DNA of 64,000 nucleotides from Saururus chinensis (GCA_035235625.1 CP141140.1:62736581-62800580), one strand, 5' to 3'; positions 23,073 to 36,457 are shown, counted from the first letter of the stretch. The notes: generated by a model not told the origin, from the letters alone. A program made the numbers and translations.

Positions 23073-26000
23073 TGTCATGACCCAGATTTTCAAAAACATT
23101 TTTAAATAGCACAAATGGTAGGTAGCGAAAAAAAAATCTCTTTAAATACAAAACAAACCCTTCGATTAAATATCTAGGTCATGATAACTGGGGTTCACAA
23201 ATACAAATATCAGATCATATGATATTATTTAACGTCTGAAAATTCATAAAAACCAGCTCATCCATCTAAGTACAAGTCTGTCACCCGTCATAAAATAAAT
23301 AACAAGTTGACTCTCACGCTTAAGGTACACTTACGTATCGAACTTGCAAAAATGTAGAAACCTCTTGTGCTCGCTTGCCTTGGTCTCACTTATCGTCACC
23401 TAGAGAATCTGCAACAACGCAAACCAAACAACAACCACAACCACAATGGAGCATCTCCGCCTACAGGAGAAGAGCTTCCAAAGGACAAAAGGTTTTATTA
23501 ATATTTTTCGGATTGGGCCAACATCACCCGATGTTAGTTGCTTACGTACTCATCAGACAACATCTCCAATGTTTCCAACAAGATCAGATCCAGACGTAGT
23601 TCTGCCTACTGATACACTATACTAAGAAGCATAGCATCCACATGCAATGCTTAAGTATTTTCAAGCAACCTACATTTTATGCAAGTCCTTTAATCGTTCC
23701 ACTTGTTCTAATTAAACAAGCAATATCAATTAATATTATTAATTATCTCTCGAACCATTATTCGATAATTAATATTCTCGTCTAATTCCAACGACAAACA
23801 GACTCATCAGATGTCAACCTAAGTGACAAATGACAACGAAACACCCTAGAATCCACTAGGCCCCTGGAATCCACCAGGAAGTGCCATCTCCCAACCTAGC
23901 CCATAAGGACCAGACCGGAGTGGAAGGGCATGACCCACAACTGCACCTAAACAGAAGTGGTCAGAGACGCCAACCAAGCAGGATGCCAGTGACCCTAATT
24001 GCGTGTACACTAAAAGATCCTCAATAGATCTGCGGTGAGCCCGGCTCACAAAGAACTCCCTCCAATGGGGAGATGCAACTACATGGTCAAATCAACGGCT
24101 CCTCAATAGAGCTAAAACTTAGGAAACCATTATGAACCCTATCTTGCTCATCTATAAGCCAGGATTCTGAATGACTATCTCAAACCCTATTAGTCCCTTC
24201 TAGACAAAGGTTTACAACTCGAGACATGCCATTGGTTCATATACCAAGGCAAATTGTCAGGTCAAAGGCTTTGTTCACTGTATGAACTAGTCCCAGACCC
24301 CTCTGAGGTATTTTAGTCTTTATCTTGATTAGGTGTTCTTGCCCAATCCAAAGCTATCAAACCCCAAATAATTATTCTTTCAATAATTTTCAACTAGTGA
24401 TAAATTACTATCACAGCATCAATATTAAAAATCGAAACAAAAAACAACATAAACAATTAGGACCGCAAAGGTCCAAGTAGATCATAATATCAATAATAAA
24501 ATTCATTAATGATATGAGAATTATTCGAGCTCTCGTGTCCTAACCCTCCTTGGGTTATCTTAATAAATCTTTATGAAACTAGTCGTAATGCACCTAAGGG
24601 TATTAGAGTAATTCTCCAACATTGGATACAGTCCTCTCTACACTTGGGTAAGTCTTTAACCTCTCAAAAGATTTCAGTATCATATTAGCCCGTTAACAAC
24701 ATCCACGCGAATGCGGGCCGATTTGCATAGAGGTATTTCTATCATTTGGTTTTAAGGCCTTAATAACATCCAACGGGTCCAAAATTGAACTCAAGCACAC
24801 TACTTGACTTCATGGACTCTGTGTAATTCTCCTGGAATATGACGGGGTTGTGAACCCCTTGAACCAACCCAGGTTAACTTAACGGTTTACGATTAACCCT
24901 AGGGCCAAAACAGTCAATTACCCACTCACTAGGATTTTTCCTCACTAAGTGGTTTGGCCTATAAATATTTTACACATTAAACTCTCACTGAGAATTTTCT
25001 CACTTTTTAGATCAACTCATAGGCTCCTGAACCGGAGCCTCTAAATTGGGTAAGTTAATATTTTACGATAATTAACTAACAAGGGTAAAAAGGTCATTTC
25101 ACAACCTCTGAGATTTTTAGCTGATATGAAACTTAGTCAGAAAACTCCCACGCCTATAAAGGTTCAACAGTAATTTTCTAGGATTTTTTCCACACCTAAA
25201 CCCTACTGAACCGGACCCTGTTCAGTGGGTATTAAATTTGTTTTTTTATCAAATCAGACCGGACTGAATCGAGTTGGGAAACCCGACCCGGTCCAGCGGC
25301 TGACGACCCGCATCACGGGTAGTCTTCTCCGCGACCGGCCAGAGGTGGTTCGGCCTCTGGCAGTGCCGCCAGCACTGTGGCGGAGGAGGGACGGCCCAGG
25401 TGTTCCCGGACCGCCGAAACTGACGGCATTTGTTCCGCCGCCGCTCGGTGGCTAGCCAGCGGCCAAAGGCCACCCTTTCTTTTTGTCCCCTTTTTTTTAA
25501 AATCCAGCCGTGCCGTCACGATGGAAGGCCGCTACGGCTGACTGATGGGCTGGGCTTGACCGAATCGCCATCTTTCGGCGATTACGGCAGCCCTGGTGCA
25601 TCCTCCGGCCAGCGGCTGTGCCACGCCGCAGTAAGGCTCTTCTCTTTTCTTTCTTCTTTTTTTGTGTGTTGACCCGGCGGCAGCAAATTCGCCGCCGTCA
25701 TGGTCACCGGATCCAAAGCCGCTGCTGCCAGGACCAGCATGCCCCTCTCACAATAGGTCTAGCCACCAGCGGTCGGCCGGTGGCCGGCCGGCAGTCAGAA
25801 ACATCTAGAAGTAAACAGTGATTGCAGATATCACTGTTTACAACATTACAAAAAAATGATTTATATTTTAATAATAAAATATCTTTGATATTGATTCAAA
25901 ATCCTACCGCGAAGGCCGATTTGTCGTCGATCCACCGTCGCCAATGCTTCGCCGGAGTCTCGCCGAAAAATTCCCTCCGTCCCAAAAAAACTCCCCCAAT

Positions 26001-26602
26001 CGGGCAAAAGACCCCCCCAATTGTGCCCTAAGAATGCCTTTTATAAACATGGGGATTAGGGTTCCTAATCCTCTAGAATTTTTGGGTAATCCTCCCCAAT
26101 TAGGTCACCTTATTAGGACCTTAAAAATTAATTTCGGAATTATAAACAACCAGGCCCACAAAACGACTTAAATGGGCCAAATACAGTCTAAATCGGGTAA
26201 ACAGGTCCTGCACGATATATTCAACTTCAAACGGTCGTATCTCCCTCATCCGGACTCTGATTCGTGCGTTCTTAGTGGCGTTTTGAAGCTCTTTTTGTCT
26301 ACTTTCTAATAGAATTAGTTTCAGGCCCAAATTCTATCTAGGGAGAAAGTTATTCTAATAAGAATGTCAATGGGTCAAACACCCTATTTTCCACTTATTT
26401 AAATTTTGAAACTCGGGAAAATTAGGGATATTACATTCTTCCCTCCTTAAAAGAATTGTGTCCTAGCAATTTTCCACAACCAACCCTTTTCAAGCTCGGC
26501 CTCTAACTCAAAAGCCGTTCTACCCTTTCAAACCACATCAACTGCAACTTCCAATTTATGTAGAACACATACTTAAAATCCCACAAAATTGAGGTCGTTA
26601 TA
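23073..26602 (-). mobile_element. Ty3/gypsy (Tekay-like) LTR remnant inside a Copia A LTR
   Basis: The flanking 5-bp duplication GTATT (23068-23072 and 26603-26607) shows it is a single insertion. Most of it is one LTR in minus orientation (23073-26435, starting TGTAATATCCC on the minus strand). A polypurine tract (AAGGAGGGAAG on the minus strand) and a short pol tail lie at about 26436-26560. A short LTR-like start, TATAACGACC on the minus strand, lies at the far right. The 25230-25800 part is GC-rich. It is a non-coding fossil. The lineage is inferred from LTR length and ends. Confidence 0.75.
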
Positions 26603-27298
26603 GTATTAGGATGGCTAATGGTGTATTTATAACTAAACTAAGACAACATTGTTAAGAACCCTAGAATCCTAACTGTCCATCTAGAGGTCAGCCAACAGTT
26701 CAGATTTACCACTTAAAACCATAGCTTAATGGGTATTCAAACTCAGGCACATTATCCAAACAATTTTAAAAGCCCAAAATAGTGTCAATTGACATAGTTG
26801 GGCCACTTGATGTTTTTAATATAAAAACAAGCCCAACATTCTCCCACTTGGCACAATTTCTCAATTGAGCCATAGAAAAATAAAATCTCCCACTTGGCTC
26901 AATTAAATTGAATTTGAGAAAAATATTTTAGTTAAAAAAATAACCAAGAAGGTAATGGGAAACTTTAAAATAATTTTCGTATGCGCATACAACTTTTGCA
27001 AAAATAATACCCTTCGAACTGAATGTGGTAACTTTATACCCTTACAAATTGTCATAATTGCACGAATCAAGGCGGTTATGTCATCATAGGAGAACATCCT
27101 CTTCCATGTATCACAATGCAACTAATTCATTTTGTTAGAGTGCTATATGTGGCAAAATTTATATATGAGTGAAGGCATTCTCCCAGTCATTTTGCAAATA
27201 TTGTCTCATACTTAAGTGCACAGAAAATGAGACAACATGAGAAAAGAAACTGTAACTGCTATGATAAATAAGTAAAGTCGAGAAGTAAATAAGCAAAA

Positions 27299-28043
27299 TC
27301 AAATGCACGATGAGCTAATAAGACCCATACGATCCACATGACTCTTGAATAGAGAAGGGGGTAAGCCCTTAGTCAGTGGATCAACAACCATAAGCTTAGT
27401 ACCTATATACTCAATAATAATTGTCCCTTCTTTAACATGATCCCAAACAACAATATACTTGATTTCACTCTCATTGTTCTTCGTGAAGAACACAACAGCA
27501 CTGTTATCACAAAACATTTTTAACGGCCTAGATAAGGAATCCATACTAGTAAGTCTTATGACAAAGTTCATTAGCCAAGTAGCATGTGACGTGCCCTCAT
27601 AACAAGCAACAAACTCTACCTCCATAATCGACGACATTGTAAGGGTTTGCTTAATACTTTTCCAAAAGACAGCACCGACTGCCAAAAGGAAAATATCACC
27701 CGATGTCGACTTTTTCAAGTCAACACAACCAGTAAAGTCTGCATCTGTGTATCCAACCAGCTCCAAATAATCAGAATGTTTATATGTAAGCATGTAATTC
27801 TTCGTTCCTTTTAGATACCTCATAACCTTCTTTACAACTCTCCAATGATCCAACCCTAGATTTTTCTGGTATTTACCCAACATTCCCATTGCAAAGGCAA
27901 TATCAAGTCTTGTGCAGACCTCCAAATACATCATACTACCAACTGCCGATGCATAAGGAATTTCCTTCAAGCTTTCCAACTCCAAAGAATTCTTTGAACA
28001 TTGGAACAAGCCAAATTTATTTCCCTTCACAATAAGAGTTGCA
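27299..28043 (-). pseudogene. Copia A RNase H region (fossil)
   Basis: The reading is clearly Ty1/copia RNase H and its preceding linker: YASAVGSMMYLEVCTRLDI, then GYTDADFTGC and WDHVKEG are family hallmarks. It is part of Copia A, separated from its RT region by the solo LTR that starts at 28044. It is non-functional on its own. Confidence 0.85.
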
Positions 28044-28599
28044 TGTAACACCCCGCTTTTCGATTACGTCTAACCAAGGGGGTTAGAGGTAATTAGTGAT
28101 TTTTTTAATAATTTATAGACGGTTTTAACCATTGAAACCTCCGTGCTTGAGTAGAGCTCGAAGAAATGAGCGTAACGAATCAAAGAATGCACAAAACGGA
28201 GGTCGGGACCGGAAGTTATGATATTCGAGAAACGTTCAATATAGGTGGGACCCTAATGTGCCCGGTGTAGGCACAATCAGTACCAGGAGATCTACGCAGG
28301 GAAAGGGAAGAAGTAAAGGAGAAAGGGGAGAAAATAAAGAGTTCTTCAATTGCATGACCTCCAACCAAAAGCAAGGGCCGCCCCATATAGAAGACAACCT
28401 CCTAGGGAACTGGGCCACCTGAACCAGACCGGTCCGGTTCTTACAAGATAACCCAGTTAGTGGGTCGGCTAGCCTAGGCCACTAACTGAACCACACAGGA
28501 CGAACAATAAACTATTACAATAATGAATAAATAGTTCAATGCAAATAAAATAATAAAGGAGAGTATGATCACCGTGCACAACACTCCACCACGTTTCCG

Positions 28600-28896
28600 C
28601 TATTCGCCTTGTCCACAAGGCGACCAGGCCAGAAAATGAGCCAAAAACTCATCCTCAGACATCCACGTAGCATCCTCCAACGGCTGACCCCGCCATGAAA
28701 TCAAGACCTCAGTAACAATGCAACCCGAACGATGGACCCGCCGTTTCTCAAGCACCGACGCAGGAGCCTGGTCTGATGGTGTAACCGGACCCATCAAGGG
28801 CGGAGGAGGAGCACCCACAACCAAAGACTGGTCACCCACAAACCTGCGAAGACGGGACACATGAAACACAGGATGAACCACGGAGTCAGGAGGCAA
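28600..28896 (-). pseudogene. Chromodomain end of the chromovirus pol (fossil)
   Basis: The stretch VHPVFHVSRLRRFVGD followed by VLEKRRVHR and EVLISWRGQPLEDATWM is the usual chromovirus integrase tail and chromodomain. In living relatives this domain reads histone marks and steers integration toward heterochromatin. It lies just inside the left LTR, as expected for the 3' end of pol. Confidence 0.85.
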
Positions 28897-29960
28897 TGTG
28901 AGGCGTTAAGCGACCGGGCCAATGCGCGCCTCCACAGGATAGGGACCATGGAACCGGGGGGCGAGCTTGGAGTACTCGGGCTGAAACAAAGAAGTCTGGC
29001 GTTGTGGCAAAACAGAAACATAAACCAAGTCACCCACTTGAAACTCCTGATCAGTACGGTGGCCATCATAGAGTTGTTTCATCCGGTTTTGAGCCACAGC
29101 CAAATTCATCTTCAACTGACGCAAGACCTCATCGCGAGTTTGGAGTATATAGTCCACCTCAGCCACATACGAGCGATGAGGTACATAAGACAAAATTGTT
29201 GGTGGGGGGCGGCCATACAGCACCTCAAAAGGAGTAAAGCCCGCACGTGTGTGATATTCGGTGTTATAGGACCACTCTACCCATGGAAGAAGCTGAAGCC
29301 AGCGGCGAGGCTACGTCATCGTAAAACACCGTAGGTACTGCTCTAGATAGCGAAGAACCACTTTAGTCTGCCCGTCTGTCTGTGGGTGATAAGCTGTAAC
29401 GACCTGACCCGAGCCGGGCCCACAAAATCACTAATAGGAAATTTTCTCTTTCCTTGAGCCAGGAATCATCGTCTGAGTGCGAGAGGTACAACGTTCGTCT
29501 ACGCACTACAGAGCTTTAAGGCTTCCTCGTACGTAGACTTAGGTTGTAACGAACACGTACACACGACGAAGCTTCATAGTTCGTCGCGTGTAAAACAAAA
29601 TAAAACATATTATTATAATGATTTGGATCGGGCCAACGTTGCCTTGCCGTTGGTTGCCTACGTACATATTGGATATTATTCCAATATGATCGGATCCGAA
29701 CGTAGTTCTGCCTAATGGCTACTACATACAACAAGCATCACAAAATCATACGTATAAAATACATATCTCCGAATATTTAATCGGAGTATACAAACACTCA
29801 TCATATATCGGAGTCAAGCGGAAGTTAATAAATTAACGGAATCGTACATCTCGCTCTACCATAGAGCGGGATCGAAATCTCATACACGTATCTCGCTCTA
29901 TCACTGAGCCGAGACCGAGAACACAAATTACACGTCTCGCTCTACCCTAGAGCGAGACCA

Positions 29961-30735
29961 CACACGTCATATAAGTATACATCATGGCATCTAGGTACAT
30001 AGCATGGCATATAAGTACATAGCATGACATATAGGTTCATAGCATGGCATATAGGCACATAGCATGGCATATAGGTACATAGCATAGTAAATAGGCACAT
30101 AGCATGGCATACAGGCACATAGCATAATATATAGGTACATAGCATAGTATATAGGCACATAGCATGGCATATAGGTACATAGCATAGTATATCGGCACAT
30201 AGCATGGCATATAGGCACATAGCATAGTATATAGGCACATAGCATGGCATACAAGCACATAACATAGTATATAGGTACATAGCATAGTATATAGGCACAT
30301 AGCACGGCATGTAGGTACATAGCATAGTATATAGGCATATAGCATGGCATATAGGCACATAGCATAATATATAGGCACATAGCATGGCATACAGGCACAT
30401 AACATAATATATAGGTACATAGCATAGTATATAGGCACATAGCATGGCATATAGGTACATAGCATAGTATATCGGCACATAGCATGACATATAGGCACAT
30501 AGCATAGTATATAGGCACATAGCATGGCATACAAGCACATAACATAGTATATACGTACATAGCATAGTATATAGGCACATAGCACGGCATGTAGGTACAT
30601 AGCATAGTATATAGGTATATAGCATGGCATATAGGCACATAGCATAGTATATAGGCACATAGTATGGCATATAGGCACATAGCATAGTATATAGGTACAT
30701 AGCATAGTATATAGGCACATAGCATGACATATATA
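29961..30735. repeat. 20-bp tandem array with a 280-bp higher-order period
   Basis: About 38 units of the type ATAGGCACATAGCATGGCAT run with no insertion or deletion. Variant units recur exactly 280 bp (14 units) apart: the ATCGGCACAT unit near 30191 and 30471, the ACAAGCACAT unit near 30251 and 30531, and the GTAGGTACAT unit near 30311 and 30591. This shows that a 14-unit block was duplicated as a whole. All three minus-strand frames are open because the unit lacks stops, so the 240-270-residue open frames are not genes. Confidence 0.95.
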
Positions 30736-30879
30736 AATCGTAGCATAACACACATCATAACTTAGCACATGCTGTACGAAAGATCAGAAATGCTTACTTC
30801 CATCATAACCCATACAGTATTGGTATATACGGATAGAACCCCGTCTTACTTCGGGTGTCTTTTTCTTGTTTCGGTGTTC

Positions 30880-31430
30880 GGGCAGGGCCTTGCTTAATCT
30901 CGGGGCATTTCCTCCTTATAAGGTTGTCAGCTCAGAAAATAGAACCCACCATCGCGTAGAACACCCTCGATTTAGTCAAGAACGGCTCTTGAATCGACTA
31001 AATCGGAGTTGGGGGTGGCCAGAAACAGAGAAAACAAAGTTTGTCGGTACGGGTAGAACCTTTCTTTGTCTTGGAGCGTTTCCTCTTCATACGATTGCCA
31101 ACTCAGAAAATGGAATCCTCCACCACGTAGAACATACTCGATTTAGTCAAGAACGCCTCTTGGACCAACTAAATCGGAGTTGGGATGGCCAGAAACAGAG
31201 AAAACAAAGTTCGTCAGTACGGGTAGAACCTTTCTTTGTCTTGGGGCGTTTCCTCTTCATACGATTGCCAACTCAGAAAACGGAACCCTCCACCACGTAG
31301 AACATATTCGATTTAGTCAAGAACGCCTCTTGGACCGACTAAATCGGAGTTGGGCTGGCCAAAAACAGAGAAAATGAAGTTCATCGGTGCATGAAGATAA
31401 CGGACATGACCTCATCTTGTCTTGGGACGT
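30880..31430. repeat. 170-bp tandem modules in the family A LTR
   Basis: The segment starting TTTCTTTGTCTTGG recurs at 31061 and 31231, exactly 170 bp apart, with weaker copies before (about 30890) and after (about 31411). Each module holds CGATTTAGTCAAGAACG and GGCCAGAAACAGAGAAAA. The same module occurs in direct sense in the other copies (20200-20520, 37600-37900, 61750-61800). It is a regular part of the LTR leader region. Confidence 0.85.
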
Positions 31431-32183
31431 TTCTTCATCATACGGTCTCCAACTCAAAGAACGGGCAGCTCCATTGCGTAGAGCATACTCGATTTAGTAG
31501 GAAACGGGTCTTGAACGGCCTTAATCGGCCTCAGAACGGTCAGAAACGGGAGTAGAGAAGTTCTGCCTGAAAATCGGAATAGAATGGGGTATATATAGCC
31601 CCCGAGCCGCGCCGAAACCGCGGCTGCGCCACTGGTTTCGGGCGGCGGCGCCCGCGGTAACGCGCGGCTCGCGCCCGCTCGTTACGCGGGTCGCGCCCGC
31701 GCCGCGGTAACGCCACGCCCGCATTACCGCGGGCGCGCGCGGTTTCGTGGTTGCGCGCCGGCTCGCGCCGAAAACGCGCTGCGGCGCGCGCCAGTCGCGC
31801 GCCGCACGCCATATCTCTTTTTTATTTTTATTTTTAAATCCAAAACTTCAAACACGCGTATCTTCCTACCCCGGATTCAGATTCGCGCGTTCTAGGTACC
31901 GTTGGACTCGTATCGACGAGCCCTTCGATACCAACCCACTTAAAGTAGCAAAACACACTATTTCCAAGTGGGTCCCACCTATTGTCTACGTTTCCCGAGG
32001 TCGTCACTTGCGGTCCCAACCTCCGTTTTGCGCGTTCTTCGAATCGTTATGCTTGTTATGCCAAGATCTACCTGGCTACGGGTATTTTATCTAATGAAAA
32101 CCCTTAATATTAATCTCAAATTACCAAATTACCCTTAACCCTCCCGGGTTAAGCGTAACCGAAAAACGGGTCGTTACATAAGC

Positions 32184-33080
32184 AGTGCTCATATGAAGCG
32201 AAGTACCCTGTAAAGCAAAGAACTCCCACCAAAACTGAGAAATGAATATACGATCATGATAAGAAACAATAGTGTGAGGCATACCATGAAGCTTCACCAC
32301 CTCCCGTACATAAAGGTCAGCCACGGTCTCAGCAGTGAAAGGATGTCCCAACGCACAGAAATGAGCATATTTTGACATACGGTCGACCGCAACCATTATC
32401 ACTGACTTTCCGTGCACCAGAGGCAAGGCCTCGACAAAGTCCATAGAGATATCCTCCCAGACCTTATTCGGAATGGACAGGGGTTGGAGCAACCCAGCTG
32501 GAGAAGTCGTGACTGCCTTGGCTCTCTGACAAGTATCACAAGCGGTCACATACTCATGAACTACCCGGCGAACCCCCAACCATAAGAAACTCTGACTGGC
32601 CCTCTTATAGGTGCTGAAAGCCCCCTCATGACCTGCCACTGGAGAGTCATGGAAATGAGAAATAATGCGGCGGCGAAGATCAGCGACATCGGGAACACAC
32701 AACCGGTCCTTCCAAAACAAGAGGTTATCTTGCCAAGTATAAAATGGGTGGGCAACAGGATCGGTCTAGAGGGCCACGATCAGAGCCTGTGTCGAAGCAT
32801 CATCAATGTAGGCCTGCTTCAACTCCTCAATGAACGGATAGGATAACGTGGAGAAGGTCAAGCAAGAACCCAGGGAGGGTATGCGAGAAAGAGCGTCGAC
32901 CACTGTGTTCTCCGAACCCTTCTTATAAACAACCTCATAATCATAGCCCAGAAGTTTACTGACCCACCGCTGCTGAGATGGAGTTGACACCCGATGTTCC
33001 AAGAAATACTTCAGTGGCTGATGGTCTGTGCGAATCAGGAATCGACAACCCAATAAGCATATTTTTGAAAAACTTGACAA
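32184..33080 (-). pseudogene. Chromovirus RNase H and integrase parts (fossil)
   Basis: 32766-33080 reads as RNase H (LIRTDHQPLKYFLEHR, ENTVVDALSR). 32184-32720 reads as the integrase zinc-binding and core start (HDSPVAGHEGAFSTYKR, CDTCQRAKA, DFVEALPLVHGKSVIMVAVD). These are hallmark Ty3/gypsy motifs. The integrase continues beyond the solo LTR toward 29390. Confidence 0.88.
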
Positions 33081-35539
33081 TTGAGTAATTTTTAATGTTT
33101 TATGATAGATCTTTATGCTTACCTTTTATTTGAAAAAAATGGGATAAGCGTGTAAAAAAAATGAAAAAAAAATTGAAAAAATAGATTGATTGAAAAAAAA
33201 ATTGATGAAAAAAAAGTAAAGGTTTGTTTCTCTTTTTACTGAGTAACCGGACCTTGTGCCTAGGCAAGTATAAGAGATCGCGTCAAAAGGTAAAAAGTTG
33301 AGATAAATTCTTTTATGACTTGCTTGGTTTTGTAGCATTTATAGTTCGAGTTATTAAGCCTGAGGGGTGTTTCAACACCTAGTGCCTTGAGCCAATTGGA
33401 TTAGGGACACTGGCCTAACACTTGTTACATGGACTATTTAGAAAGCTTAATAGAACTAAGTATTGCACAAGTCATATTTTGATGTATATTATGCTCTTAT
33501 TCCCTGAATTTAATTGAAATTTGAAGGCTATTATTACATGAGGGTTTATTATGAGATGCCAATGATGAAAAATTATCATTGTTATATTTTTGAGTTACTA
33601 AACATTAATGAGCTTCGTTAATGGGTCACATAAGATATGCTTGTTAATAAAGAATAAAATTGTATGACTACAAAGTTTCTACACTTTATGTTTTTGAAAT
33701 GTATGTATGTAGTTGCACAATTATTTCTAAGATGGGGTTATAGAATGGATTATTCCCTACTTGAAAGTGATCAGATCGAAATTGTTTACTTGTTTCCAGT
33801 ATTTGTGGTTGGTTCTTTTTAAAAATAGTTATGTGTTTTTAAGAGAAGATTGTTTTTAGAATTTTTGTTTTCTTGTTTTATTTTTTTTCTTAGGTTTTGA
33901 TGTTTTTGGGTATCATTACTGCAAACTCTCACGAGATACAACTCGTCCAACTAGGGACACCAAGGGGTTTAAAGGCTTGTTGCATACACTAAATACAATC
34001 ATGATTCCCTACGAAAGTGGCTTTTGTTTATTTTTCTAGATTAGTTGTTTTGTTTTATTTTTATTTTGCTCGAGGACTAGCAAAATATAGGTTTGGGGGT
34101 ATTTGATAAGTATGAAATATATATCTATTTTATATGTTTTTTTACCTTATTTGCTAGTATAGATTAGGTTAATTTAGAGTTAATTATAGTTTATTTAGAT
34201 TAAGATAGATATTAGTATTTTAATTTAATTATTAATAATTTTGTAGTTATTAGTAGTTTAGATATGTATTTAAATCATGTTAGAATTTTACTTATATTCT
34301 ACATGTCTAAAGTATGATATTTTATATTTTGTACAAAAAGTGCGCTTATCGAAGTACTTGGACAATGTTTAGAATAATTCAAAATAGTCTTGACATGCTT
34401 TAAAGTGATTTGGACAACTTTTCAGAGTTATAAACAAGTTGGAAATTAATATGGACACGAAAAAAAAAAGCTTAATGAACAAGAAATTGGACTGTCCAAA
34501 AAAATTGTCCATATTTCAAAAACAGTGTAGCCGTTCGAACGGGGTGTTTGATGTATCAAATGGGATAACTTGAATTCGGACAAAAACACAGTATAGGCAT
34601 TCGAACGGGCATGTAGGGCGTTCGAATGGGATAACACGTAGTTTCCTAGTTTTAGCCAATTTTTAATCTTTTTCATATTGGACTTCTTTCTCCGGCTCTT
34701 ATGCCTATACAAAGACATATTTGGCTTGAAATTGGGGGATTCCAGTATATTTTCTTAAGATAAAAAGGAAGAAGAAGATAGAAGAGAACTCAAAGCTTTT
34801 AATGGAGATTTAAGTGTTTTCTTCTACAATGGAAGGCTAAACTTTTCTTTTACTTAGGAGTTGATGAAGCTATAGATAAGTTTCAATTTCTTTTCTTTTT
34901 AATTTAGATCTCAATTGTGAATGATGACAATTGTATGATAAAGATTTCCTTTTTAATGGAAGAGTTTTTCATGTTTATTCAAATCTATGTTGATTTATTG
35001 TCTTGTAGATGATAGATTGATGTGGTTTTGATATTTACATTAATTCTAATTTCTGTGATTTAGATGAGATGGTCATACAATAGTTTTAATGTTCAAATAA
35101 TTAATGACTTCGATGAGTTATACTAAGATTAGACGGGTCATGCCTATAGCTAGTTTAGTGTCGATGATCCGTGCTATTGTCGAAGAAAGTTCATGCCATG
35201 GAATTTAATTAATGATTCTTTCTGAAGTAATTCTAGCTTGTAGCTGAGAATACTTGTTCATATTCACACTAGATTTAGATTAAAAGTTAAGGAATTGTTA
35301 TGGTTATATAGTGGATTCGATTTCCTAAGTAATTTCCATCATATTAATCTCTTGTTTTTAAACTAGTTGATTTCTTTCCTTTACTTAATTAAAGTTTAAG
35401 TTTGTTTTAGTTTTCAATCAGCAAATTCCTCTTTAGATTTAGTGATAATCCATCCGTCCCTGAGGTTCGACAACCCTTAAATACTTATCCTAGTACAATT
35501 ACCTTGTACACTTGCAAAAGGTTTAATTATAAACGATCA
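33061..35539 (+). mobile_element. Athila/Tat-like 3' tail and LTR fragment inside the chromovirus
   Basis: An AT-rich tail (33061-34103) ends in GCTCGAGGACTAGCAAAATA and the G-rich tract GGTTTGGGGGTAT, the typical pre-LTR signature of Athila/Tat elements. An LTR then runs from TGATAAGTATG (34104) to AACGATCA (35539), 1436 bp. It is non-coding. It lies in plus sense within the minus-sense chromovirus. No clear target duplication is seen, so a simple insertion is not proven. Confidence 0.7.
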
Positions 35540-35743
35540 GACCTCCTCCGTCGCCAAGGGTGCGGAACCCTCCGTTCCCTCTCCATCATCATCAATTTCC
35601 TCCACTAGCAGACTGCCCTTGATAGAACATCGATGCCCAGGAACAAATTTCTCATCACAACAGAAGCATAACCCCTTTGAACGGCATTCCTCCATTTGAG
35701 CTGGTGTGAGGCGTCGTACAATCGGACCTGCTAGAGCAGGCGG

Positions 35744-36457
35744 CTAGTTGGGGTGGCCAGGTCCGAAACTACTGGGGGGTGTGATCAAGGGATTGGCACT
35801 GAGAGCAGACTGAGCCAATGGTCCAAGCCGCCCTCCCCTGCGCTGTCTGGCCAGTTTTTCCTCTTCGATGCGAGCGTGGCACACCACGTCCCGCATGTTG
35901 GCACATGGAAAATGTCGCATCTCCTCCGAAATTTCAGGCTTGAGGTTGCGCTTGAAGGTGCCTACCAAGGCGGCCACAGGCCAATCTGGCAGCCGATTGG
36001 CCACCTTCATGAAATCGGCATAGTATGCACGGACGGTGGTAGTTTGGCGCAAGGATGAAAGCATCTTGTTAAAATCCTGGAACTCATTAGGCCCAAATTG
36101 AATGTAGAGTTCGTCGGAAAAGGCTGTCCATGTAGGGTAGCGCACCTCCTTCTCAAAGCTCTAGAACCAAACGGATGTGTCTCTATCCAAGTGAAAGGCT
36201 GTGATACGCAAGCGCTCAGCCTCTGAGTTTGTTCCTTGGTAGGCGAAAAACTTTTCTGCCTTATACAACCATTCCACCGGATCATCATCCCCATTGTAGT
36301 GAGGAAATTGAAGGAGAGCAAGTTGAGGTTCAGCGCCTCCTCGTTGTCCCCCACCAAGCCTAGGATACTCGTCCCACTCCTCCTCTACGTCTTGGAACTG
36401 ATTGGGAGGGGATGGCATCATAGGAGCATTTTCACGAACACCTGGCGTGCCTCGCAT
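35744..36457 (-). pseudogene. Chromovirus gag part (fossil)
   Basis: The retrotransposon gag core is recognised by YPTWTAFSDELYIQFGP and the following LRQTTTVRAYYADFMKVANR, and further upstream by HYNGDDDPVEWLYKAEKFF, all typical of the retrotrans_gag domain. A CCHC-like cysteine cluster lies downstream near 35640-35700. It is part of the element at 28254-37213. Confidence 0.85.

Larger units (their letters stand above)
29395..32178 (-). mobile_element. Solo LTR, family A, copy 3 (2784 bp, reversed)
   Basis: The ends TGTAACGACC and GGTCGTTACA are flanked by a perfect 5-bp TAAGC (29390-29394 and 32179-32183). It interrupts the chromovirus integrase and is the reverse-orientation counterpart of copies 1, 2 and 4. 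It carries a 20-bp satellite-like array (29961-30735), about three 170-bp modules (30880-31430), a TATA box (minus strand, near 31590) and a very GC-rich block (31600-31810). No polyprotein is present. It is the longest copy, mainly because of the array. Confidence 0.92.

Noticed and set aside
29961-30735. Possible CRISPR-like array
   Set aside because: Units are contiguous 20-mers with no unique spacers, in a plant nuclear context. It is a simple tandem repeat.
29942-30768. Three overlapping minus-strand open frames of 243-269 codons rich in Tyr, Cys and Met
   Set aside because: They are three frames of the same 20-bp tandem repeat, which lacks stop codons. A 20-bp unit cycles through all frames, so they are not protein genes.
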